Below, in pieces: positions 32,835 to 39,723 of a stretch of 64,000 nucleotides of DNA. The DNA is from Phycisphaeraceae bacterium (GTDB taxonomy: Bacteria; Planctomycetota; Phycisphaerae; Phycisphaerales; UBA1924): NCBI GenBank assembly GCA_023898685.1, contig CP060234.1, forward strand, positions 930,001-994,000, in the 5' to 3' direction. The number at the start of each line of letters is the position of its first letter. Positions within the stretch are counted from its first letter, which is position 1. The translations under genes were made by a program, and so were the position numbers. Under the pieces are notes generated by a model. The model worked only from the letters and a program-made list of their open reading frames with translations. It searched no databases and was not told the DNA's origin.

Positions 32835-34124
32835 ATGCCGTACACGCTCACGCCCGACGAGGGCCTCACCGTCGACGCCGACACCATCGACTACATCAAC
32901 GAGCACGTCGACACCGGCGACCGCTGGGTGCTCAACTTCGGGCCCCAGCACCCCGCCACCCACACCACGCTCCGGCTCGTCCTCGAGCTCGACGGCGAGC
33001 GGATCGCCCGCTGCACGCCCCACATCGGCTACCTCCATTCGGGCTTCGAGAAGCTGGGCGAGCATCACGACTACAACCAGTACGTCACCGTCACCAGCCG
33101 GATGAACTACCTCAGCCCGCTGGCCAACAACATCTGCTGGCACCACACGGTCGAGAAGCTCTTCGGCATCGAGATCACGCCGCGGTGCAAAGTGCTGCGC
33201 ACCATCCTGGCCGAGCTGGCCCGCATCCAGGACCACCTGCTCTGCCTCGGCGCCGCCGCCCTCGACCTCGGGGCGTTCACGGGCTTCCTCTACGGTTTCA
33301 ACCCGCGCGAGAAGATCAACGATCTGTGCGACTTCATCGCCGGCCAGCGGTTCCACCCCGACTGGACCCGCGTCGGCGGGGCGATGCAGGACCTGCCCGA
33401 CGAGGAGATGTTCAAGAAGATGGTCAAGTCGTTCCTGTACGACGACCTCGTCATCGCGCTCGACGACCTCGACACCCTGCTGAGCCGCAACCGGATCTTC
33501 ATCGACCGCACCCGCGGCGTGGGCGTGCTGACCCACGAGAACGCGGTGGGCTGGGGCGCGACCGGCCCCATCGGCCGGGCCTCGGGCATCCGGCGCGACC
33601 TGCGCAAGGACGAGCCCTACCTCTGCTACGCCGACAACTGGGACGGGCAGGGGGCCGAGGCGGTCAAGTTCTCCGTGCCGGTCAGCCAGGAGGGCGACGT
33701 CTACGCCCGCTTCCAGGTGAGGCTCGAGGAGTGCAAGCAGGCGATGAAGATCGTCGAGCAGCTCATCGACAAGATCCCGGGCGGGCCCATCGACACGTTC
33801 CCCGACGCCAAGCTCACCAAGCCCCCCAAGCCCGACGTCTACGGCTCGATCGAGGGGCTCATCCAGCACTTCGAGATCGTCATGTCCAACCGCGGCTGGA
33901 AGCCCCCGGTCGCCGAGGTCTACGGCGCGAACGAGACCGCCAACGGCGAACTCGGCTACTACATCGTGTCGGACGGCGGGCCGCGCGCGTGGCGGGCCAA
34001 GACGAGGCCGCCCAGCTTCAACAACTACTCGCTGATGCCGCAGCTGATCGAGGGGCACATGCTGGCGGACACGGTGGCGGTGCTGGGGTCGCTGAACATC
34101 GTGGCGGGGGAACTGGACCGGTGA
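32835..34124 (+). CDS. nuoD: NADH-quinone oxidoreductase subunit D
   Basis: 429 residues. It begins near the conserved NFGPQHPATHTTLRLVLELD, followed by PHIGYLHSGFEKL, RMNYLSPLANN, ENAVGWGATGPIGRASG and, close to the end, SFNNYSLMPQLIEGH, all 49-kDa subunit signatures. NuoD forms part of the quinone-binding site of complex I. It normally sits in a nuo operon; here it is alone between divergent sulfotransferases and a broken small gene, which overlaps its stop codon (GTGA). An AAAGG motif precedes the start. Confidence 0.95.
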   Translation: MPYTLTPDEGLTVDADTIDYINEHVDTGDRWVLNFGPQHPATHTTLRLVLELDGERIARCTPHIGYLHSGFEKLGEHHDYNQYVTVTSRMNYLSPLANNICWHHTVEKLFGIEITPRCKVLRTILAELARIQDHLLCLGAAALDLGAFTGFLYGFNPREKINDLCDFIAGQRFHPDWTRVGGAMQDLPDEEMFKKMVKSFLYDDLVIALDDLDTLLSRNRIFIDRTRGVGVLTHENAVGWGATGPIGRASGIRRDLRKDEPYLCYADNWDGQGAEAVKFSVPVSQEGDVYARFQVRLEECKQAMKIVEQLIDKIPGGPIDTFPDAKLTKPPKPDVYGSIEGLIQHFEIVMSNRGWKPPVAEVYGANETANGELGYYIVSDGGPRAWRAKTRPPSFNNYSLMPQLIEGHMLADTVAVLGSLNIVAGELDR

Positions 34125-34612
34125 GATTTCTCGTACGCGTGCGAGAGAACCTGGGCGTGTTCGCCCTCGGATTCGGAATCGGCGCGGCGTTGATGCTCGT
34201 CCCCGTCTGGTACCTGGCGAGCGGGTGGCTCTCAGCCACCTCGGGCCAAGCACGAATCGCTGAGACAGTCGCGCTCCGCTGAGGCGATGCGATCCGGCCA
34301 GACGGCACCGCCTACCACTCTTCGGACGCGCCGTATGGCATTCATGTTTGGGTGACGCCGCGGCGCAATTCGAAGCCGAACGGGCCGTACAACGTTCATG
34401 CGACGTGCTACATCGGACCGCCCGGGTGGATCAGCTACCTCGACCCGATCGGCGAGATCGGGACCGCCAACGACTGGGAGGACGCCTGCACCCGGTTCGG
34501 GACGATCCGCTTCACAAAGCGGGGTGTGTATGTCGGCGATGGATTGCCCGGCCCCGATGGGCAAGAGGATGACTACCTGTTTCCGACAGAGCGGATGACC
34601 AGCCATCGCTGA
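34121..34612 (+). pseudogene. Membrane-anchored protein gene split by an in-frame TGA
   Basis: One reading frame runs from a GTG (34121, overlapping the nuoD stop) to a stop at 34610-34612, interrupted only by TGA at 34280-34282. The first 53 codons encode a single membrane helix (FALGFGIGAALMLVPVWYLA). The codons after the TGA encode a soluble part (APYGIHVWVTPRRN, YIGPPGWISYLDPIG, YVGDGLPGPDGQEDDY) that reads as a genuine protein rather than random sequence. An internal GTG at 34352 lacks a ribosome site. This is either a nonsense-mutated gene, two cotranscribed small genes, or a sequencing error. No selenocysteine context is expected. Confidence 0.6.
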
Positions 34613-34665
34613 TCGGCGGTGCCGGGTTGGCCGGATGCCCGCTTTCGTCGCGAAAGGTGAAGGCC

Positions 34666-34765
34666 GGGTGCCACTGCTCGCCGTTTGCGGCGCAGCAGTG
34701 CTTTCGAACGACAACCTGGCTCCGCACAATCACGCGAATGCGCCGAGGACGACGAGTTGTGCCGT
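34666..34765. repeat. Family 1 palindromic doublet, copy d (degraded)
   Basis: Left hairpin CACTGCT-CGCCG-TTTG-CGGCG-C-AGCAGTG is intact; the right half (GCGCCGAGGACGACGAGTTG) has decayed. It ends six bases before the stop of the minus-strand gene at 34772, between convergent genes. Confidence 0.7.
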
Positions 34766-34771
34766 CGCCGC

Positions 34772-35668
34772 TCAGACCAGGCGCGCGTTGTCGCCCCGAA
34801 TCGTCGCCTCATCATGCTCGCGCACGAGGCGCATCGTGATCTCGTCGGACGGTTCTCTACCGAAGGTCTCGACAAGCCGGCACACGCCGAAGCCGGCCGA
34901 GGCTTGCTCGTACGACTCGAACCAGGCGTCCACCCTTTGCTTCATGCCCGGATCGATGCTCGTCAGCTTCTCGTAGTTCAGGTGCGGGTCGTTCATCCCC
35001 ACCCGCCACGGCTTGGGCGTCAGCCGGGCCCGGTAGCACCGCTGCCCCTTGCAGAGCCTGGCGTAGATGGGATCGGCGTCCAATCCGCGTAGCACCCGCC
35101 GTGTGTCGTCGGCGCAGGGGTCCATCGCCTCGCCCAGCAGGATGTGGCGCAGCCCGCCCGCGGTCTCGTAGACACGCGCCCCGCGTCCGCCTCCCGCCCG
35201 CACCCAGGCCGCGACCGACTCGATCCGCTGATCGCGGGGTGAGGACGCCTCCGCCTTCTTCTTCCCGAAGAGTGCCCGGAACAGCCCACCCACACCGGGA
35301 TTGTCACGCGGCAGATCGACGTCGACGATCGCGAGGCGGGCCGTGTTCAGGATCGTCGCGCCGTAGCGGTTGACGGTCAGCGCCCCCGCGACCTCGCCCC
35401 CGTCAAGAAACGTCTCGACGAGCAATTCCGGCAACGCGCGGTCCGGGTAGTCGTACCAATCCCTGAACTCGGTGTTGGGCTTGCCGGCGCGGCTCCTGTG
35501 CTCCTCAGATGAGAGGTAGCGTCCGCAGGCCACCCTCGCCCGCTCATCGGCGTGAGCCCGCGCTGCCTCGGGGCTCTTGTCCGAACAACCCCACGCGGAG
35601 CGCGTCAAGGTGCCCTGTCCCCACGGGACCGTCACGCTCGCCCGGTGCCAGTAGTTTGCGACGCGCAA
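34772..35668 (-). CDS. Uncharacterised protein with primase-like DxD and GG..H motifs
   Basis: 298 residues from a TTG at 35668, preceded by GAGGA. No named family was recognised with certainty. The centre has LAIVDVDLP (about 112-120), a hydrophobic-D-x-D strand, and then RVYETAGGLRHILLG (about 168-182). This resembles the hhhDhD and sGGxGxH motifs of archaeo-eukaryotic-type primase/polymerase folds, although spacing and the final motif are uncertain. Further on KGQRCYRARLTPKPWRVG looks strongly conserved in style. No signal or membrane segment. The N-terminal region contains ADERARVACGRYLS. It may be a nucleotide-binding enzyme; that is inference only. Confidence 0.65.
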   Translation of the reverse strand: MRVANYWHRASVTVPWGQGTLTRSAWGCSDKSPEAARAHADERARVACGRYLSSEEHRSRAGKPNTEFRDWYDYPDRALPELLVETFLDGGEVAGALTVNRYGATILNTARLAIVDVDLPRDNPGVGGLFRALFGKKKAEASSPRDQRIESVAAWVRAGGGRGARVYETAGGLRHILLGEAMDPCADDTRRVLRGLDADPIYARLCKGQRCYRARLTPKPWRVGMNDPHLNYEKLTSIDPGMKQRVDAWFESYEQASAGFGVCRLVETFGREPSDEITMRLVREHDEATIRGDNARLV

Positions 35669-35775
35669 CGGCGGTCCTCAATGACCAAGTGGAACTGCAT
35701 CGCGACAAACGGGGGCCGCTGCCTGATCTGCAGCAGAATCGTTTCGCTCGCGCTCCACGCTCCGAACAAGCCCGC

Positions 35776-36057
35776 TCAGAGGCTCCGCGTCGGCTTCACC
35801 CGCCCCTGCTTCTGCTGCACCACGTGCCACGCCTCGTGCGGCAGGTGCTTGTCCTGCCCCGGCCCGAGGTGGATGTTGTGGCCCGTCGCGTACGCCTGCG
35901 CCTGCACGCCCGTCGGCTTGTACGCCTCATGATGCACCCGCACATCGTGCAGCGACGGATCAGCGAGCTGCAGATTCGTGCCCTTGAAGGGCTTCGTGCG
36001 CCGCGGCGGCGTGGGGGTGTCGTGGCCTTCGTTGGTCGTGGTCTTCGCTCGAGCCAT
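35776..36057 (-). CDS. DUF4157-type mini-protein
   Basis: 93 residues with a GGAGGGA ribosome site. The protein holds LADPSLHDVRVHHEAYKPTG, AQAYATGHNIHLGPGQ and LPHEAWHVVQQKQGRV: the metallopeptidase-like core of DUF4157, with its HExxH-type motif HEAWH. DUF4157 domains are found in large polymorphic-toxin or contractile-injection-system-associated proteins; this one is only the core domain, with nothing attached and no injection-system gene nearby. Cytoplasmic by sequence. It precedes the primase-like gene at 107 bases distance on the same strand. Confidence 0.72.
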   Translation of the reverse strand: MARAKTTTNEGHDTPTPPRRTKPFKGTNLQLADPSLHDVRVHHEAYKPTGVQAQAYATGHNIHLGPGQDKHLPHEAWHVVQQKQGRVKPTRSL

Positions 36058-36296
36058 GCGGTGTCCCTCCGGAATGTTCGCAGTATACCGGCGATTCTCG
36101 CCGCCACGACCCCGAAACCGAGCGATGGCCCGCGGCGAGGGCGCTCAAACAGCGCCAGGTCACGCGGCCGTCGACGACCAGAATCGGCCCGAGGCGACCG
36201 CGCCGACCTGTCAAGCGAAAGCCGCGCCGATTGCACACGCTCGTTCGGGTGGGCGATACGATCCCATTCCTGGACACGCACCATCAGGACCTCAAC

Positions 36297-36653
36297 ATGC
36301 GCAAACTCATCCTCGCCGCGCTCGCCGTTCTCCCGCTCGTCGGCTGCGGCTATTCCGCAACGGTCCGCAACGACAGCCACAAGACGGTCGTTGCGATGAT
36401 CCGGCACGACCGGTTCCTCGCGCCGGAGTCCAACCCCGCGATGCACGAGCTGCGCCCCGGCGATGAGGTCTCGATGGGCCCGTTCAAGATCGACCCGCTC
36501 GAGCCCATCTACCTCCGTGTGCGGATCATCGACGACGTGTTCGGCGGGTGGCAGGAGCAGCGGCTGGAGCCCGGCGACCAGTTCTTCATCGTCGAGGACG
36601 GCACGCTCGAATCGTGGGAGGCCGTGGCGCTGAGGCGGGCGCCGAAGGAGTGA
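36297..36653 (+). CDS. Small lipoprotein
   Basis: 118 residues from the ATG at 36297. The signal MRKLILAALAVLPLVGCGYS has the lipobox LVGC, so the mature protein is probably lipid-anchored at Cys17. The rest is a small beta-rich domain (ATVRNDSHKTVVAMIRHD, YLRVRIIDDVFGGW, FFIVEDGTLESW). Its order of elements resembles the other lipoprotein at 42721-43173 (NETASPVLVDV...), so they may be distant relatives. No enzymatic motif. Isolated between a divergent DUF4157 gene and convergent nhaA. Confidence 0.72.
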   Translation: MRKLILAALAVLPLVGCGYSATVRNDSHKTVVAMIRHDRFLAPESNPAMHELRPGDEVSMGPFKIDPLEPIYLRVRIIDDVFGGWQEQRLEPGDQFFIVEDGTLESWEAVALRRAPKE

Positions 36654-36699
36654 CTCGGGCGACACCCGGCATCGTCGAGTCGAACGCCACGAAGTTTCC

Positions 36700-36775
36700 G
36701 AGCCGCGGGCGTGAGCACGCGGGGTGGTCGTCAGAACAGACGTCGGCGTGTCCGCTTGCTCGCGCCCGCAACTCG
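36700..36775. repeat. Family 3 inverted doublet, intergenic copy
   Basis: GAGCCGCGGGCGTGAGCACG (and CGG) at 36700-36722 faces an imperfect inverted copy at about 36752-36775. It lies between the convergent lipoprotein gene and nhaA. Same element as in mfd at 28586-28650. Confidence 0.65.
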
Positions 36776-36812
36776 GATCAGGCAGCTCGCTTTGTCTCAG
36801 CCGTCAACTGAA

Positions 36813-36832
36813 AGGGGCCCTCGCGGGCCCCT
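36813..36832 (-). terminator. Terminator of nhaA
   Basis: AGGGGCCC-(4 bases)-GGGCCCCT followed on the minus strand by TTTC, 24 bases beyond the nhaA stop; it could act in both directions. Confidence 0.75.
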
Positions 36833-36855
36833 GTTGCGTTCCGAGCCCGAAAGGC

Positions 36856-38274
36856 TCAATCCTCTTCATCCACCTCTGGCTCGGCGATCGGCTTGCACGT
36901 GAGCAGCAGGCTCAGGCCGATGATGGCCGAGATGCCGGAGGCGAGCAGAATGCCCAGCTTGGCGTTGTTGAGGTAGTCGTGATGCTCCCGGTAGCCCAGC
37001 GTGGCGATGAACAGGGCCATCGTGAACCCGATGCCGCCCAGGCACCCGGCGCCGATCATGTGCCTCCACGTCACGCCCTTGCCCAGCTTGCCCAGCCCGG
37101 CCTTGCTGAGCAGCCAGCACGCGGCGGTGATGCCCAGGGGCTTGCCGACGACGAGACCGAAGATGACGCCCAGGCTGACGGCGTTGCCCACCGCCTTGGT
37201 GAAGCTGCCCTCGAGGTGGAGCCCGGCGTTGGCCAGCGCGAACAGCGGGATGATGAGGTAGGCCACCCAGCCGTGCATCGCCGATTCCATGCGGTGGAGC
37301 AGCGGGAGCACCAGCCGCCCGTTCTCGTTGATCCGCATCACCGCGGCCCGCTGGGTGCCGCTGGTCCGGATGTCCTGGGTCGGGTCGTTGTGCTCCTCGA
37401 AGGTGTCGAGCGCGGCCCGGGTGTAGCTGGCGTACCGCTTGCGGTCGACGCGCGGATTGACCGGAATGGTCGCCGCGAGCACGACGCCCGCGATGGTCGA
37501 GTGAACGCCGCTCTCGTAGAAGCAATACCAGAGCACGATGCCCGGCACGATGAACCACACCGCGCTCTTGAACCCGAAGCGGTTGAGCAGAACGAGCAGC
37601 AGCACCAGCGCGGTCGCGTACCCCAGATAGACCGGCTGGAGGTGATCGGTGTAGAAGAACGCGATGACCAGCAAAGCCCCGAGGTCGTCGGCGATCGCGA
37701 GCGAAGTCAGGAACACGCGGATGCTGTTCGGCACGCGGCTGCCCAGCAGCGTGAGGATGCCGACGGCGAAGGCGATGTCGGTCGCCATGGGAACGCCCCA
37801 CCCACGGAGGCTCTCTCTTCCGAAGTTGAACGCCGTGAAGATCAGGGCCGGCGCGATCATGCCCCCCAGGGCCCCGGCGATCGGCATCGCGGCCTTGCGA
37901 ACGTCGGAGAGCTCGCCCACGAGCAGCTCGCGTTTGATCTCCAGCCCGACAAGCAGGAAGAAGATCGCCATCAGGGCGTCGTTGATAAACGTCTGGAAGT
38001 TGATCGGACTCGGGGCCTCCCCGTGCGCCACGTGCTGCATGAGCACCGAGTCGCCAATCCCGATGTGCACCGGCGCCTCGATGACCTCGAAGTAGGTCTG
38101 CCAGGAAGAGGAGTTGGCCCAGATCATCGCGACCAGCGTGCAGAACAACAGCACCAGCCCGCCCGCCGACGAGAGCTGCGCGAATCGGGCGAACGGACGC
38201 ACCAGCTTCTCACCCGTCATGGGTTCGAGTTCGTGCGTCGCCGGTGGGATGTGGGGGTGCACTGCCATGGACAT
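36856..38274 (-). CDS. nhaA: Na+/H+ antiporter NhaA
   Basis: 472 residues from the ATG at 38274, which has an AAGGAGG site. About 12 membrane helices. NhaA hallmarks are FFLLVGLEIKREL, GVPMATDIAFAVGIL (the helix IV Asp) and SLAIADDLGALLVIA (the Asp-Asp pair that binds sodium and protons), with GGIGFTMALFIATLGY near the end. NhaA expels sodium or lithium in exchange for protons and controls pH and salt tolerance, fitting a marine lifestyle. It has a roughly 50-residue cytoplasmic extension in the middle (ERKRYASYTRAALDTFEEHN-type region). The upstream 390 bases are free of genes and contain a structured leader. Confidence 0.95.
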   Translation of the reverse strand: MSMAVHPHIPPATHELEPMTGEKLVRPFARFAQLSSAGGLVLLFCTLVAMIWANSSSWQTYFEVIEAPVHIGIGDSVLMQHVAHGEAPSPINFQTFINDALMAIFFLLVGLEIKRELLVGELSDVRKAAMPIAGALGGMIAPALIFTAFNFGRESLRGWGVPMATDIAFAVGILTLLGSRVPNSIRVFLTSLAIADDLGALLVIAFFYTDHLQPVYLGYATALVLLLVLLNRFGFKSAVWFIVPGIVLWYCFYESGVHSTIAGVVLAATIPVNPRVDRKRYASYTRAALDTFEEHNDPTQDIRTSGTQRAAVMRINENGRLVLPLLHRMESAMHGWVAYLIIPLFALANAGLHLEGSFTKAVGNAVSLGVIFGLVVGKPLGITAACWLLSKAGLGKLGKGVTWRHMIGAGCLGGIGFTMALFIATLGYREHHDYLNNAKLGILLASGISAIIGLSLLLTCKPIAEPEVDEED

Positions 38275-38280
38275 CGAGGC

Positions 38281-38363
38281 CTCCTTCGGCCCTCGGCCGA
38301 GAGGGTAGGGTGACACTTTCCGGACGGCCCGCATCACCCGGAAACAGGCGTGTGATGCACGCC
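38281..38363 (-). promoter_or_regulatory. Structured leader of nhaA, candidate ion riboswitch
   Basis: On the minus strand, directly before the nhaA ribosome site: hairpin GGCGTG-CATCA-CACGCC (38363-38347), a stem-loop GGGTGA...TCACCC enclosing 20 bases (38339-38308), then CCCTC...GAGGG (38305-38290), and a small GGCC-GAAGGA-GGCC hairpin that contains the ribosome site. A chain of stems ending on the Shine-Dalgarno is typical of translational riboswitches. Li+/Na+ responsive nhaA-I RNAs are known upstream of nhaA genes in other phyla; membership was not verified. Confidence 0.45.
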
Positions 38364-38664
38364 CATGCTCGGAGCCGAGCCCCTGCTTCGGGTCATTCCT
38401 TCGTGCACAGGTGCGGGAACCCCCGCAACGAGAACGCACGCGCAACGAACAGGCCCGGCTCTCGGACCTGATCGGCCAGCATCCGGGCCCGGAAAAGCGA
38501 GGCCGGCAGAAAGAACGGACATTTCTTCAGAAAACGCAACGGCCGGCGTCGGCGCCTCGGATTACCTTTGAGGAAGAGTGAGATTCGTGCTGGCGCTTGA
38601 GTGAGCACCGCCGATAAGATGAGAGATCAAGCCGTCCTTTTTTTCGACGGCAGGGGTACAAGAC
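38364..38664. other. Gene-free region between nhaA and the FAD oxidoreductase
   Basis: About 300 bases with no supportable gene. Near its right end is a GCCGTC-(9 bases, T-rich)-GACGGC hairpin (38631-38651) just before the oxidoreductase start. Promoters of both divergent genes must lie here but no convincing boxes were picked out. Confidence 0.5.
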
Positions 38665-39717
38665 ATGCACGCGGCCATCATCGGAGCCGGGCTCGCGGGC
38701 CTCACCTGTGCCCGAGCCCTGCAAGCCCGCGACCACCGAGTCACCCTCTTCGACCGGGGCCGGGCCCCCGGGGGCCGCATGAGTTCGCGCCGGCTCGGCC
38801 CGGACCGCCACGCCGATCACGGCACGCGGGCGTTTCTGGTCCACGACGAGCGATTCGCCGGGCAGGTCGACGAGTGGCTCAAGAGCGGCGTGGCCGCGGT
38901 CTGGACCCCGGAACTGGTCATGATTGACGGGCCCGGCGTGGCCCGGCCCAACCGATTCAAGTCCACACGGTATGTCGGGACGCCCGAGATGCGCGCTCCG
39001 ATCATCGATCTGGCGAATCAGCTCGGCACAAGCGTCACGCTGCACAGGGGTCGGAACATTGCGGGGGTTCACCACTCGGGCTCGCACTGGGTGGTGCAGG
39101 ATGATGAAGGCGAGGCCGCGGCGTTCGACGCGGTTGCGCTCGCCGTCCCCGCCCCCAATGCGGCGGCGTTGCTCACCGAAGTGCCCCACCTGCACGCGGT
39201 CGCGTCAGCCGTGCCCATGACGCCGGCCTGGGCGGCCACGGTCGTTTTCCCGAACCGCCTGCCCATCGCATTCGACGCGGCGAACGTCTCGATCGGCGCC
39301 CGGCACGAGCACGCGGGCGTGCTCGCGTGGATGGACCGCGAGTCGAGCAAGCCGGGCCGGACAAGCGACGAATGCTGGGTGCTCCACGCGGGAGAGGAGT
39401 GGACGCGGGACCACATCAACGACGACGCCGAGGCGGTCGGGGCGCAGATGCTCGATGCGTTCTTCAGCGCAACGGGCGTCACCCGGTCCGAGCCGACCGA
39501 GATCCACACCCACCGCTGGCGCTACGCGTTCCCGGTCGCCCCGCTCTGCGACGGCTGCCTCTGGGACGACCAGCTCCTGATCGGTGCGTGCGGTGATTGG
39601 TGCATGGGCTCGCGCGTCGAGGGGGCCTATCTCAGCGGGCTCGCGATGGCATCCCGCGTGATGGGCGAACGGAGCGATTTCCTCGAGCCCTGCCTGCCGA
39701 CCCACGGGCGGGCGTAG
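38665..39717 (+). CDS. FAD-dependent oxidoreductase, renalase-like
   Basis: 350 residues. The N-terminus HAAIIGAGLAGLTCARALQA is an FAD-binding GxGxxG Rossmann motif, followed by VTLFDRGRAPGGRMSSRR, the GRMSSR block of the renalase/COG3380 group. The C-terminal part DDQLLIGACGDWCMGSRVEG with AYLSGL is the second FAD contact. Members of this group oxidise reduced nicotinamide isomers or unknown small molecules. Cytoplasmic. It converges with the phosphatase gene, whose stop is six bases away. No operon partners. Confidence 0.82.
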   Translation: MHAAIIGAGLAGLTCARALQARDHRVTLFDRGRAPGGRMSSRRLGPDRHADHGTRAFLVHDERFAGQVDEWLKSGVAAVWTPELVMIDGPGVARPNRFKSTRYVGTPEMRAPIIDLANQLGTSVTLHRGRNIAGVHHSGSHWVVQDDEGEAAAFDAVALAVPAPNAAALLTEVPHLHAVASAVPMTPAWAATVVFPNRLPIAFDAANVSIGARHEHAGVLAWMDRESSKPGRTSDECWVLHAGEEWTRDHINDDAEAVGAQMLDAFFSATGVTRSEPTEIHTHRWRYAFPVAPLCDGCLWDDQLLIGACGDWCMGSRVEGAYLSGLAMASRVMGERSDFLEPCLPTHGRA

Positions 39718-39723
39718 ACGCCC

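Noticed and set aside
34280..34282. TGA as selenocysteine codon
   Set aside because: No selenoprotein family resemblance and no SECIS-like hairpin directly after the codon was visible.
36231..36296. Upstream ATG for the small lipoprotein gene
   Set aside because: It would place 22 hydrophilic residues before the lipoprotein signal; the ATG at 36297 starts it correctly.
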